A stretch of DNA of 37,017 nucleotides from a virus. Below, piece after piece: positions 1 to 7,312 of this stretch; position 1 is the stretch's first letter; each line of letters starts with the position of its first letter. The position numbers and the translations under genes were made by a program. The notes below the pieces were generated by a model. That model did not search any database. It had not been told where the DNA came from and saw only the letters and a program-made list of their open reading frames with translations. The DNA lies in IMG/VR virus record IMGVR_UViG_3300032214_000356, positions 1 through 37,017 of that record; one strand, written 5' to 3'.

Positions 1-1491
1 CCGGGTGCCGGCGACGCTGATCGTATTCGCGAGGCGTACCGATACACGACCAATCACCAAGACGAGGGTGTTACTGTGGTCAGCTACTTCCAGAAGCTCA
101 TCCCGTCTGAGTGGAACCTGTTCGACTACGATCACCCGGTCTGGATGCGCTTCATCCACACTGGATCTCACACTGTCAGTCATGCTGTACCACTGGCCTA
201 CAACCCGCTGGTGGCCTACCTCTATGACGCGGACATGGGCAACGCCCGCAATTCCTCGCTCGCGCTGGAGATTCTCCCGTTCCAGGACCACCTGTCCAAC
301 ATGCTCACCCAGTACATTCTGACGGTGAAGCAGAACTTGGAACGTGTCGTTTTCTGGAACGCTGATGTCGTTGATCAGAAGTACATCGACATCATCAACA
401 ACCTCGGTGAGAAGAAGTACCGTGGTGTCACTTTCGTTCCGTACTCCAAGCGCGAACTCAGCTGGCAGCAGCAGTCTGAGCGTGATGCCTTCACGCCGGT
501 CCAGTTGCCGCAGGGGTCTTCCGGTGAGATCGCCAGTGGTGTGAACCAGCTTCTCTCCATGATGGAGCGGGTTCTTGGCTTCTCGCCGCAGGAGGTTGGT
601 CTCCCTGCCGCTCACGAGCAGACGGCGCAGGAGGTGCAGATCATCGCCAGCAACACCAGCAACCGTCTGGAGCTCACTGGCAGTTTCATCGACGCTGCCA
701 TCAAGGCTCGCAAGAAGCTCCTCTATGAAGCCTTCTTGGCCTACTCCGATGACGAGGTGCTGGCTGACGTTGCCGAGGTTGATGACGTGAAGAAGCAGGC
801 CCTCGACAAGATGGGCTTTGAAGTGGACGAGCCAGAAGGTCGGGGCACTACTGCCGGTATTCGTGGAAGCAAAGACGCCCTCCGTGTGGATGGCTTCTCG
901 AGCGATCGCGAGGGGGCTGACCGTATCGTGGACTCCAAGTTGGCGGGGACCATGATTCAGACGTTCCAGTCAATCTTCGCAAACCCGGTGCTCGCTCAAG
1001 CTGCTGGGCTCGACCAGCTTGTAGACCTCTTCAATCAGGTGCTTGTCTACAGTGGAGCACCCAAAGATTTCCGCCTGCGTGTTCAGCCTCAACAGCAGCA
1101 ACCATCGCCCGAGGAGGCTCAGCAACAACAGGCGGAACAGCAGCAGCAACAGGCTGCACAGCAACAGCAGATCCAAGAGCAGTTGGCCCAGATGGCCAGC
1201 CAGATTGTAGACGGGAAGCTGATGGAACTCAGCGAGGGTTTACGGACCAATCTGGTGGAGCCAATGCAGGTTCAGTCGCAACAGACCACACAGGCAATTC
1301 AACAGCTTGCCCAGCAGCAAGATCAACAGAGTCAGGCGCTGGTCAGGTTGTTTCAGATAATCCAGTCGGCACAGCAAGATCCCAATGTTGGAAGTCCAAG
1401 TCCGGTCGCTGGAGAGTACCCAGCAGGGCAGTCTCCAGAGATGGCTCCTGTCCCCGGAGTACTACCTCCTCAGGCAGTCCCTGTTGGCTGA
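1..1491 (+). CDS. Portal protein, 5' truncated by window edge
   Basis: The reading frame is open from base 1, so the start lies upstream and 496 residues are visible. The portal forms the dodecameric ring at the capsid vertex through which DNA is packaged and ejected. Features typical of podovirus-like portals are a long mixed alpha/beta body, then a helical region with LPAAHEQTAQEV at window residues 201-212, a motif type common in portal stems. The C-terminal third (about bases 1084-1340) is very rich in glutamine, with CAG/CAA runs, and ends in a Pro/Gly tail, probably a disordered extension into the capsid or towards ejection proteins. The position directly before scaffold-like and capsid genes fits the standard head-gene order. 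GTG at 76 is only an internal codon. The family call rests on motif style and context. Confidence 0.82.
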   Translation, partial: PGAGDADRIREAYRYTTNHQDEGVTVVSYFQKLIPSEWNLFDYDHPVWMRFIHTGSHTVSHAVPLAYNPLVAYLYDADMGNARNSSLALEILPFQDHLSNMLTQYILTVKQNLERVVFWNADVVDQKYIDIINNLGEKKYRGVTFVPYSKRELSWQQQSERDAFTPVQLPQGSSGEIASGVNQLLSMMERVLGFSPQEVGLPAAHEQTAQEVQIIASNTSNRLELTGSFIDAAIKARKKLLYEAFLAYSDDEVLADVAEVDDVKKQALDKMGFEVDEPEGRGTTAGIRGSKDALRVDGFSSDREGADRIVDSKLAGTMIQTFQSIFANPVLAQAAGLDQLVDLFNQVLVYSGAPKDFRLRVQPQQQQPSPEEAQQQQAEQQQQQAAQQQQIQEQLAQMASQIVDGKLMELSEGLRTNLVEPMQVQSQQTTQAIQQLAQQQDQQSQALVRLFQIIQSAQQDPNVGSPSPVAGEYPAGQSPEMAPVPGVLPPQAVPVG

Positions 1492-1702
1492 GGTAGCTGT
1501 TCTGCAGGCAACTGCATCGAACGTCATCACAAGAAACGCAGACGCCATCCGCGCCCAGGCGGGATTGGACACTCGCGCATCTCAAGCTCTCAACCAAGCA
1601 GCGCGTCTTCAGACGTGTTTAGACATTCTCGCAACTGTGTCCTCAGAGGGATACCAATTCAAAACCGCAGAAGTGCATATCACGGACAAGCATGACAACT
1701 GA
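1385..1702 (+). CDS. Small helical protein overlapping portal and scaffold genes
   Basis: A 105-residue frame begins with ATG inside the last 107 bases of the portal gene and ends 11 bases into the next gene. The part outside the portal (bases 1492-1691) has no competing gene. Its translation is a clean amphipathic helix rich in Ala, Gln and Leu (for example LLRQSLLAEVAVLQATASN), which supports real coding. The function is not recognised. Its position between portal and scaffold suggests a minor head protein. The ATG start may be too early: a later internal start would shorten the portal overlap, but no clear Shine-Dalgarno decides this. Confidence 0.6.
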   Translation: MLEVQVRSLESTQQGSLQRWLLSPEYYLLRQSLLAEVAVLQATASNVITRNADAIRAQAGLDTRASQALNQAARLQTCLDILATVSSEGYQFKTAEVHITDKHDN

Positions 1703-3227
1703 ACAACAGCAGTCTCAAGACGCAGATCAGACAGGGCTCGGGCAGATGAATGCTGCTCGCAGCACGCCGGCCGAAAAGTCTCCGGCCGAAACCGCAGCCA
1801 TGAATGAAGCCGCCAAAGAGGCGAGCATGATGCTGCTGGACAAGCTGCTGGGCGAGGAGAACCAAGCCGCAACCGAAGAGGCTCAACAGAACACGGAGGA
1901 AACCAACACCCAAGAGCAACCGGTTAAGAAGCCCGAGGAGAAGAAGCCGGCAAAGAAGGCTGAAAAGAAGCCTGAGCCCAAGGTCGAGCAGAAGCCTGTC
2001 GAGAAGACTCCCGCCGACACTGACGACGAGGAGCCTGAAGATCCCAAGCCGCGTCGCCGCATCTCTGCTGAAAAGATCACGGAGATGGCCAGCAAGGCCG
2101 CCGCTGAGGCTACCGCTGAGACGCTGCGCCAAATGGAGGAGCGCCGACTCGAGTCTGAGTACGCTCGAAAGCAGGAGGCTGCACGCCGTGAAGAGCAGAT
2201 CGATATTCCAGAAGAGTTTCGCGACGAAGTGGAACGTCTTCGTGAGGTCCAGAAACTGCACCCCAATGACTACAAGGGGCGCGATCTTGCCAAGGAGTTC
2301 CTTGAGAGCTCTCAGAAGGAACGGGACTACGAGAAGAAGTGGCGCAAGGCAAACCCCGGCGTGGACTTCGACTGGGACGATGAAGAGCACTCTGACTTCG
2401 TTGACCAAAACGCCGTCGAGGTAGACGAGCGCCATCTGAAAAACGCCGAGCGTTCCATCATCAAGGAGCAGGCGATCCAAGAGGCTGAGGAACGGTTTGC
2501 CAAGAAGTACGGACAGGACATCGAGGAGGTGCGTCGTTCACGTACCGAGGCTCAGCTTGCCCCGTTGCGCCAGCAGGTGGACCAGATGGCTTCCAAGAGC
2601 TTGCTGGAGGCACTGCGGCCAGACCTCGTCGAGACGTTCGCTACCGACAAGGCCAAGGTCGTTGAGGAGATCAAGAACGACCCGATTGCCATGGAGGCGG
2701 TGGCTGCTGTCGAGCAGTGGAGCTTACCGGCCCTCGATGCCGCTGTGCGCGTCATAAACAACCCTAACAGCTACAACAGCAAGTCGCCCGAGGTGCAGCG
2801 GTTGGTCAACACCGCGATGCACGTTGAGAAGGTCTTGTCGTCAGTTCCACGCGAGGAGCGCCCCGTGGCGGAGGATGGTCGCAAGTTTTCCACCATGCGT
2901 GACTACGCAAACATGCCTGCCTCTCAGCGGGCCAAGTATTACACGGTGCGAGATGAGGAGTTGGTCCCTCAGCTGATTATCAAGACCGCTCAATACGAGG
3001 CCGGACGCATCAAGTCAGACCTGGAAAATAAGGCCGAAGCGTTCGCGAAACGCATGGGCTACACGAAAACGGAGAGTAAACCATCACAAAAGACGGAGCA
3101 GAAACCAGCCAGAGAGGCCAGTGCTCCAAGTGTCAGAGCTCAGGTGGCACAGCCTGATGCTGGCAATGATGACAACGGAAATGTCAACGGACTCCCTAAA
3201 GCGTTTTGGCAGAGCATCGGACTGTGA
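1692..3227 (+). CDS. Scaffold-like / head assembly protein
   Basis: 511 residues, lying between portal and major capsid genes where phage scaffolding proteins normally sit. Residues 1-75 are Gln/Glu/Ala-rich. About residues 76-121 form a Lys/Glu/Pro-rich low-complexity segment, followed by a long helical, highly charged region with predicted coiled-coil character (about 125-400). The C-terminus is basic and then polar (KTEQKPAREAS and onward), as in scaffolds that bind the capsid inner face. There are no enzymatic motifs, and no protease triad was seen. Scaffolding proteins guide capsid shell assembly and are then lost or cleaved. The start ATG lacks a Shine-Dalgarno and overlaps the preceding gene by 11 bases, so translation is probably coupled. 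The function is inferred from composition and position. Confidence 0.68.
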   Translation: MTTEQQQSQDADQTGLGQMNAARSTPAEKSPAETAAMNEAAKEASMMLLDKLLGEENQAATEEAQQNTEETNTQEQPVKKPEEKKPAKKAEKKPEPKVEQKPVEKTPADTDDEEPEDPKPRRRISAEKITEMASKAAAEATAETLRQMEERRLESEYARKQEAARREEQIDIPEEFRDEVERLREVQKLHPNDYKGRDLAKEFLESSQKERDYEKKWRKANPGVDFDWDDEEHSDFVDQNAVEVDERHLKNAERSIIKEQAIQEAEERFAKKYGQDIEEVRRSRTEAQLAPLRQQVDQMASKSLLEALRPDLVETFATDKAKVVEEIKNDPIAMEAVAAVEQWSLPALDAAVRVINNPNSYNSKSPEVQRLVNTAMHVEKVLSSVPREERPVAEDGRKFSTMRDYANMPASQRAKYYTVRDEELVPQLIIKTAQYEAGRIKSDLENKAEAFAKRMGYTKTESKPSQKTEQKPAREASAPSVRAQVAQPDAGNDDNGNVNGLPKAFWQSIGL

Positions 3228-3275
3228 TGGTGTTCTGCGCAAATTAGAGCAGCACAGATTGTAAAACAGAAAATG

Positions 3276-3303
3276 AGCGGACCTATTCACAAACTGGTCC
3301 GTT
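3276..3303 (+). other. RNA hairpin in capsid gene leader
   Basis: AGCGGACC (3276-3283) pairs with GGTCCGTT (3296-3303): 8 bp including one G-U, with a 12-nt loop. It lies in the 112-nt gap before the capsid gene. No T-run follows, so it is probably not a full terminator. It may mark an RNA processing or stability site that separates capsid mRNA from the upstream transcript. Confidence 0.4.
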
Positions 3304-3323
3304 CAGTGAAAAGATGAGCATCG

Positions 3324-3334
3324 AAAGGAATAAC
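3324..3334 (+). promoter_or_regulatory. Capsid ribosome binding site, shared leader AAAGGAATAAC
   Basis: AAAGGAATAAC precedes the capsid ATG at 3340, with the AAGGA core about 10 bases upstream. The identical 11-mer lies directly before the SSB start codon on the other strand (36841-36851). Most other genes here have no recognisable Shine-Dalgarno, so this leader fixes the start and fits high expression. Confidence 0.65.
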
Positions 3335-3339
3335 TGAAT

Positions 3340-5109
3340 ATGCCTATTGCAACCCCTACCGACAACCTGTTCAGCAGGTGTCTTCCGGCCATCGGGACTA
3401 ACATTGAGTCCTGTGGCGCTGTGACCGCGTGCGACGCCAAGGTCGTCACGTCCGGTGATCTCGCCTCGATCTACGGATCGAACGACACCAACTACCGCAT
3501 TCTCGGCAACCTGATTGCCGCTGATTTCGTGGGAAAGGCTGTCGGCGTCCGCCAGAACGGTCTCTATGACTTTCTCCAAGCCAACAAGCGCGTGATGGGC
3601 GGCAAGCGCCTCAGCGTGCAGCAGGTGGCTGGTGGTGTCTGGGAGCTCTCGCCCTTCATCAAGATGGGCCGTAAGCGTCAGGTCAACAGTGAGTACTGGA
3701 CCGCTCGTGTGGTCGCCGCTACCGGTGCCACCCCGTCCCAGACCAACGATCTGGACCTCAAGATCTACTCGCAGAGCTCCATCCCCGCCGACTCTCGCTG
3801 GTTCCCGAATGGTCTTCGGATCTTCGTGTCCGGTAAGAACGCTGGCGCTGGCGACCCTGCTGTCGGCGACACCACGTACCGCCTCGCGTTCGTCGTGAAG
3901 GCGTATGTGAGCTCCGGTTCCGATGGTAACGGCGCGTTCGTTCGCATCACCGTCACCCCGCAGAACGCTGGCTCTGTGTTCGCTGCTGCCAGTAACGCTG
4001 ATGCTATCAAGGCCAAGGCCAAGATCCCGGCCAGCCTTGCTGCTGACGCCCTCCTCGGTCTTGTTGTGCGTGGCACTCCCAACGTCTCTGACTACGAGAG
4101 CCACTGCGCTGAGATCCCCGGCATCAACAACAACCAGCTGCTGCCGTTCTGGATCGAGACCACCCGGTACTCGATCTGTGAAGACGAGCTCACCCAGAAG
4201 TACCTGTCGGCGCTTCGGGATTCCAACCCGTTCTTCAAGCAGTTTGGTGACGTTGAGACCGTTGAGCTCAACCGCCAGATCATTGAGGATTTCCAACGCC
4301 GCCACGCGAACAGCTTCTTCTTCAACAAGCCGCTGAACGCGAACCAGACGCTCGCGAACTACAACAACCTCCCGGCCATCAATGTTCCCACCGGCTCATT
4401 GAACCTCGCCGTTGACGGTCGCTGCATTGGTCGCAAGGCCAACGCTACCGGCATCTACGAGCAGCTGGGCGAGTGCGGCCGTGTGTACGACATGGAGGCC
4501 GACACCCTCGACCTGAACAAGTTGTTCAACACGCTCTACCGCCTCCAGCGGGAGCGCGAAGCGGCTGGCACCAAGGCCGACATCATCGAGCTCTTCACCG
4601 ACTCGTTCTACGCCAACCAGTTCATCATCGGCATGGTGAACTACTTCAAGGCCAAGTACGGCTCCGATGTGTTCCGCTTGACCATGCAGTTGAATCAGGG
4701 TGGCGAGCAGGGTCCGTTTGGATTCCGCTTCTACCGCTTCACCCTCGACTACCCGCAGGTCGAGCTCCGCATCGTCACCCACCGCATGTTCGACGACATG
4801 CTCGCCGCCCACAAGGCTGCTGGGTTCGAGACCGCTGGCCGCATGATGTGGGCGATCGATTGGCAGAATGTCTATCAGGGCATCATCGATTCCAACTCCG
4901 TCACCAACAAGACTGGCGACCTGAAGCAGCTTGCCGCTGTGGATGACTCGTACAGCTGCGTGATGAAGGTGCCGAGCCGCACCACCAAGCTGACCAGCAC
5001 CACCTACACGGCGGTTCTGGAAGCCGAGACTACCAGCTTCGTGCTGGAGAACCTCGGACCTGCTGCGCCTATCGGCAACAGCACCAACAACGGTTCGTAC
5101 TACGTCTAA
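3340..5109 (+). CDS. Major capsid protein
   Basis: 589 residues. The position after portal and scaffold, the strong Shine-Dalgarno leader and the isolated strong terminator immediately downstream all fit the most highly expressed virion gene. The protein is of even composition with no low-complexity tract or signal peptide. A beta-rich segment at about residues 125-225 could be a surface insertion. The C-terminal half has long helices (around residues 390-430) and a beta-rich end, compatible with an HK97-type fold, although no diagnostic motif can be claimed by eye. It is longer than the roughly 300-400 residues of many HK97-fold capsid proteins, so an extra domain is likely. The codons are strongly biased to C/G-ending forms such as ACC, AAC and CTC, more so than in neighbouring genes, again fitting high expression. 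Confidence 0.82.
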   Translation: MPIATPTDNLFSRCLPAIGTNIESCGAVTACDAKVVTSGDLASIYGSNDTNYRILGNLIAADFVGKAVGVRQNGLYDFLQANKRVMGGKRLSVQQVAGGVWELSPFIKMGRKRQVNSEYWTARVVAATGATPSQTNDLDLKIYSQSSIPADSRWFPNGLRIFVSGKNAGAGDPAVGDTTYRLAFVVKAYVSSGSDGNGAFVRITVTPQNAGSVFAAASNADAIKAKAKIPASLAADALLGLVVRGTPNVSDYESHCAEIPGINNNQLLPFWIETTRYSICEDELTQKYLSALRDSNPFFKQFGDVETVELNRQIIEDFQRRHANSFFFNKPLNANQTLANYNNLPAINVPTGSLNLAVDGRCIGRKANATGIYEQLGECGRVYDMEADTLDLNKLFNTLYRLQREREAAGTKADIIELFTDSFYANQFIIGMVNYFKAKYGSDVFRLTMQLNQGGEQGPFGFRFYRFTLDYPQVELRIVTHRMFDDMLAAHKAAGFETAGRMMWAIDWQNVYQGIIDSNSVTNKTGDLKQLAAVDDSYSCVMKVPSRTTKLTSTTYTAVLEAETTSFVLENLGPAAPIGNSTNNGSYYV

Positions 5110-5122
5110 TCCGTGAATGCAC

Positions 5123-5158
5123 AGGGCGGGTGGGTCTAACGGCTCACCCGCCCTTTTT
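5123..5158 (+). terminator. Strong intrinsic terminator after capsid gene
   Basis: AGGGCGGGTG (5123-5132) pairs perfectly with CACCCGCCCT (5145-5154), 10 GC-rich base pairs, followed by TTTTT (5154-5158). It lies 14 bases after the capsid stop codon and should end or sharply reduce transcription from upstream. Confidence 0.93.
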
Positions 5159-5208
5159 GTTGGATGACTTTCGGTTGCGGCCAAGAACCCCCTGATCAAA
5201 ATCTCGCC

Positions 5209-5625
5209 ATGCGGTACTTTGGAAAATCTCTCGTTTACAACACCATCCAATCAAACGACGGGCGCACCATCCCGTTCATTGAGGGTGCTGCTGGCATCGG
5301 CCTGCTGGCCACAGAGGACGCGGTCTTCGTCGCTGAACTCGAGCTCCGAATCCGCGAAAAGCGCGGCGGAATCTGGGAGATGACGCAAGAGGTCCACGAC
5401 GAGGAGTTAAAAAAAAAGAACGCCTCGCAATCGCTGCTGCCGTCGTTAACCAGACAGGGTCTGACTCTGGCGGTGGTTCAAGCTCAGGCACAACTCCAGT
5501 CAGGCGATCCTGCTGTGGTCGCGGCTCCCGCACCTGAGAAGCCCAAGCAGTCAGAACAAGCCCCAGCCGCTACTACTGACGAAATCAAGGTTTCGAGACC
5601 GACCGTCGGAAAACTCAAACGCTAA
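5209..5625 (+). CDS. Small virion-region protein, unknown function
   Basis: 138 residues from the ATG at 5209. An in-frame ATG at 5164 sits only six bases after the terminator T-run and would add an unconvincing Cys/Pro leader, so the later start is chosen. Residues 1-70 look folded (MRYFGKSLVYN and onward, with IEGAAGIGLL). Residues about 71-100 are Gln/Ala/Leu-rich, and the rest is a Pro/Ala/Lys tail ending in KLKR. At residues 67-70 the codons TTA AAA AAA AAG create the slippery heptamer A AAA AAG; see the separate site entry. The family is not recognised. The location after the capsid gene suggests a head or head-completion role, but this is only context. Confidence 0.6.
   Translation: MRYFGKSLVYNTIQSNDGRTIPFIEGAAGIGLLATEDAVFVAELELRIREKRGGIWEMTQEVHDEELKKKNASQSLLPSLTRQGLTLAVVQAQAQLQSGDPAVVAAPAPEKPKQSEQAPAATTDEIKVSRPTVGKLKR
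5412..5418 (+). promoter_or_regulatory. Possible -1 ribosomal frameshift site (A AAA AAG)
   Basis: The 9-A run at 5409-5417 followed by G gives A AAA AAG in the correct register for a -1 slip, the same heptamer used by Escherichia coli dnaX. A purine-rich GAGGAG (5401-5406) lies just upstream, and a small stem CAGAC/GTCTG (5451-5463) lies downstream. The -1 frame stays open to TGA at 5535-5537 and gives a helical, then Gly/Ser-rich tail. No experiment supports it, and the downstream structure is weak. Confidence 0.4.
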
Positions 5626-5640
5626 AACAGATTCCGTCCC

Positions 5641-5892
5641 ATGAGCGACATCCAAGCCAACCAACTCGTTGCAGCCAAGTCTGGTGCCATGTCTATCGGT
5701 GGGATGGTCGCCATGGCGGTTTCGCACATCTTGAGCCTGCCAAGCTGGGTTCAGATGGCTGCAGCGGTTGCCACAATGTGTGCGAGCTTCTATGCCATTC
5801 GATTGAGTCGAGTGAATATCAAGAAGGTGGAAGCTGAGCTAAAGATACTACGAGCCAAAGCTACCCAGCTTGGGGTATCAATAGACGACTGA
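5641..5892 (+). CDS. Small two-TM membrane protein, holin-like
   Basis: 83 residues with two hydrophobic segments (about 16-32 and 36-54) separated by a short turn containing Pro, then a charged C-terminal helix (about 57-77) with coiled-coil character. Size and topology fit a class II holin, which forms inner-membrane lesions at lysis time, or another small phage membrane protein. It overlaps the start of the following lipoprotein gene (TGATG at 5890-5894), suggesting a coupled pair. Holins often sit next to spanins, which strengthens the call. No Shine-Dalgarno precedes its ATG. Holin function is inferred from topology and neighbour only. Confidence 0.5.
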   Translation: MSDIQANQLVAAKSGAMSIGGMVAMAVSHILSLPSWVQMAAAVATMCASFYAIRLSRVNIKKVEAELKILRAKATQLGVSIDD

Positions 5893-6548
5893 TGAAACCG
5901 TTTTTAATCACACTGCTTCTGTTCATCGCTGGTTGCGGGGCATTGGTGCCAAGCACTGCCAAGCGAACGTCGTCCACATCGGAAGCTGCTGCTTCTACCC
6001 TCAAGGGCTCTGAGCAGTTCTCCAAGATCGTTACTGGGCAGAAGTCTGATCCTAAAACGGCTACGGAGTTTCACGTTGGAGGTCTTGGAAACAAAGTGAG
6101 TGTGACGATACCCAAAGAGCCAGAGCAGGTTTCTGCGCCTCCTCAGGTTACGATGGTGACAGTTCCAGTTGTCCAGAAAGAGGTGGCACCCAAAGCTCAA
6201 CCACAGGAACAGCAACCGTACAGGGAGGAGATCCACTACTCATCAAACGTGGATGCCACCGACAAGGAAAAGACCACTGAGTCCACCTCCAAGTCAGTCT
6301 CGATCCCGCTTGGTGTGAACCTCATCCTGCTTGCAGCCGGAATACTTGCCGTGATTTTCGCCATCAACAGAGCACGCAACTCCAGTCTGGCGGTCAACGC
6401 TCTCTACCAGACGTTCGACTCCGCACTCGCTGGACAGATCAGGAGTGTTCGTGAGCGCGCCATTCTCTCGACGGACAACCAGACCATCAGCATGCTGAAC
6501 GCCCAGATCGCCGATCTCGAGGCGCAACGCGGAAGACTCGCACGATGA
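5892..6548 (+). CDS. Lipoprotein with C-terminal TM, candidate unimolecular spanin
   Basis: 218 residues. The N-terminus is a lipoprotein signal: Lys2, hydrophobic 4-12, lipobox I12-A13-G14-C15, with Gly at +2, a residue that permits outer-membrane sorting. Residues about 16-135 are hydrophilic, Ser/Thr/Pro/Gln-rich and extended. A second membrane segment spans about 140-158 (GVNLILLAAGILAVIFAI) and is followed by Arg-rich residues, so by the positive-inside rule the last roughly 58 residues, with a coiled-coil end, are cytoplasmic. A lipid anchor at one end and an inner-membrane helix at the other is the layout of u-spanins such as phage T1 gp11, which join the two membranes at lysis. The long cytoplasmic tail is unusual for that class. 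Start and stop overlap both neighbours by ATGA-type junctions. A structural lipoprotein remains possible. Confidence 0.55.
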   Translation: MKPFLITLLLFIAGCGALVPSTAKRTSSTSEAAASTLKGSEQFSKIVTGQKSDPKTATEFHVGGLGNKVSVTIPKEPEQVSAPPQVTMVTVPVVQKEVAPKAQPQEQQPYREEIHYSSNVDATDKEKTTESTSKSVSIPLGVNLILLAAGILAVIFAINRARNSSLAVNALYQTFDSALAGQIRSVRERAILSTDNQTISMLNAQIADLEAQRGRLAR

Positions 6549-7312
6549 ACTTTTCCCAGTATTACGCTCAGATCAGCGCCGCCGTCTTTCCTGAGGGCGA
6601 GGCTGAAAACCTTGTCCACGTTCACAAGCTGGCCGTGAAGGATGCGCTCATCGACATCCAGACCAAAATCCCGTGCCTGCGGACCAATCACGCTGATTAC
6701 GTTGGTCAGTCCTCCACGCTGTTCCATTGCGGTGCCAGCACGTTTGACACTGTGGATGGCAACATCGAGCGGGTCTACACGTCGGCGCTCGACGGTGGAT
6801 GCGATCCTGTTGAGGCTATGTTTGTGGACCACGAGCGCATGCTCGACATGATTCACAGCTACCGCTGCTGTCTTGCTGGTGATGCTTACGGGATGACGCC
6901 GCGTGCTCCCAACGACGCGGTTGGTGCTCCGGTGTATGCACCCGGAAGCGCGAGCACTGACAAGGGGTATCGGACTGGACCCGACGCGCTCTATTGGTCC
7001 ATCAATCGCGGCACCGTCTACGTGTTCCCGTCGATTGAGAGCACTGAACAGATCGTTGTTGAGTGGAACGGCATTCAGCGCACGTTCATCGATGCTACGG
7101 TGATTCCTGTGACGTTCGAGAGCCGTGATGTGATGAACGCTGTCGAGGTCTACTTGGACGCTCAGGTGGCTCGCCGTGAGACCAAGGACATGAGCGACTA
7201 CCAGACAGCCAACTCGCTGTACACGAGCGCGATTTCACAGTTGGTCTACGATTGCCGTAAAGCCCAGCAGGCAGTGCGTAGTCCCAAGGTGATGCCTCCC
7301 GATGTATGCTGA
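6545..7312 (+). CDS. Head-tail connector / adaptor-like virion protein
   Basis: 255 residues, starting in an ATGA overlap with the preceding lipoprotein gene. The second half carries a beta-rich segment (NRGTVYVFPSIE, EQIVVEWNG), then a helical C-terminus with VEVYLDAQVARRE and SQLVYDCRK. The pattern of a beta sandwich followed by helices with a conserved xxYLxxxxARRExK stretch resembles adaptor or gatekeeper proteins that dock below the portal. Role: probably extends the portal channel and helps attach the short tail. Four Cys residues are spread through the N-terminal half, without a metal-site spacing. The next gene begins 7 bases before this one ends. The assignment is by resemblance and position, not by a diagnostic motif. 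Confidence 0.5.
   Translation: MNFSQYYAQISAAVFPEGEAENLVHVHKLAVKDALIDIQTKIPCLRTNHADYVGQSSTLFHCGASTFDTVDGNIERVYTSALDGGCDPVEAMFVDHERMLDMIHSYRCCLAGDAYGMTPRAPNDAVGAPVYAPGSASTDKGYRTGPDALYWSINRGTVYVFPSIESTEQIVVEWNGIQRTFIDATVIPVTFESRDVMNAVEVYLDAQVARRETKDMSDYQTANSLYTSAISQLVYDCRKAQQAVRSPKVMPPDVC

Noticed and set aside
1084-1340. CAG/CAA-rich tract as a CRISPR-like or microsatellite repeat
   Set aside because: It is a Gln-rich portal tail with no regular spacer/repeat unit. No CRISPR array was found in the window.
1680-2480. 266-residue minus-strand frame rich in Leu, membrane-protein-like
   Set aside because: Antisense of the Glu/Lys/Gln-rich scaffold gene, which automatically yields Leu/Phe-rich translations.
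5164-5208. Upstream ATG for the gene at 5209
   Set aside because: It starts six bases after a terminator T-run and adds an unlikely Cys/Pro-rich leader.
3283-5250. Long minus-strand frames of 340 and 284 residues opposite the capsid gene
   Set aside because: Shadows caused by strong third-position C/G bias of the capsid gene; composition rich in Val, Leu, His and Gly without domain structure.
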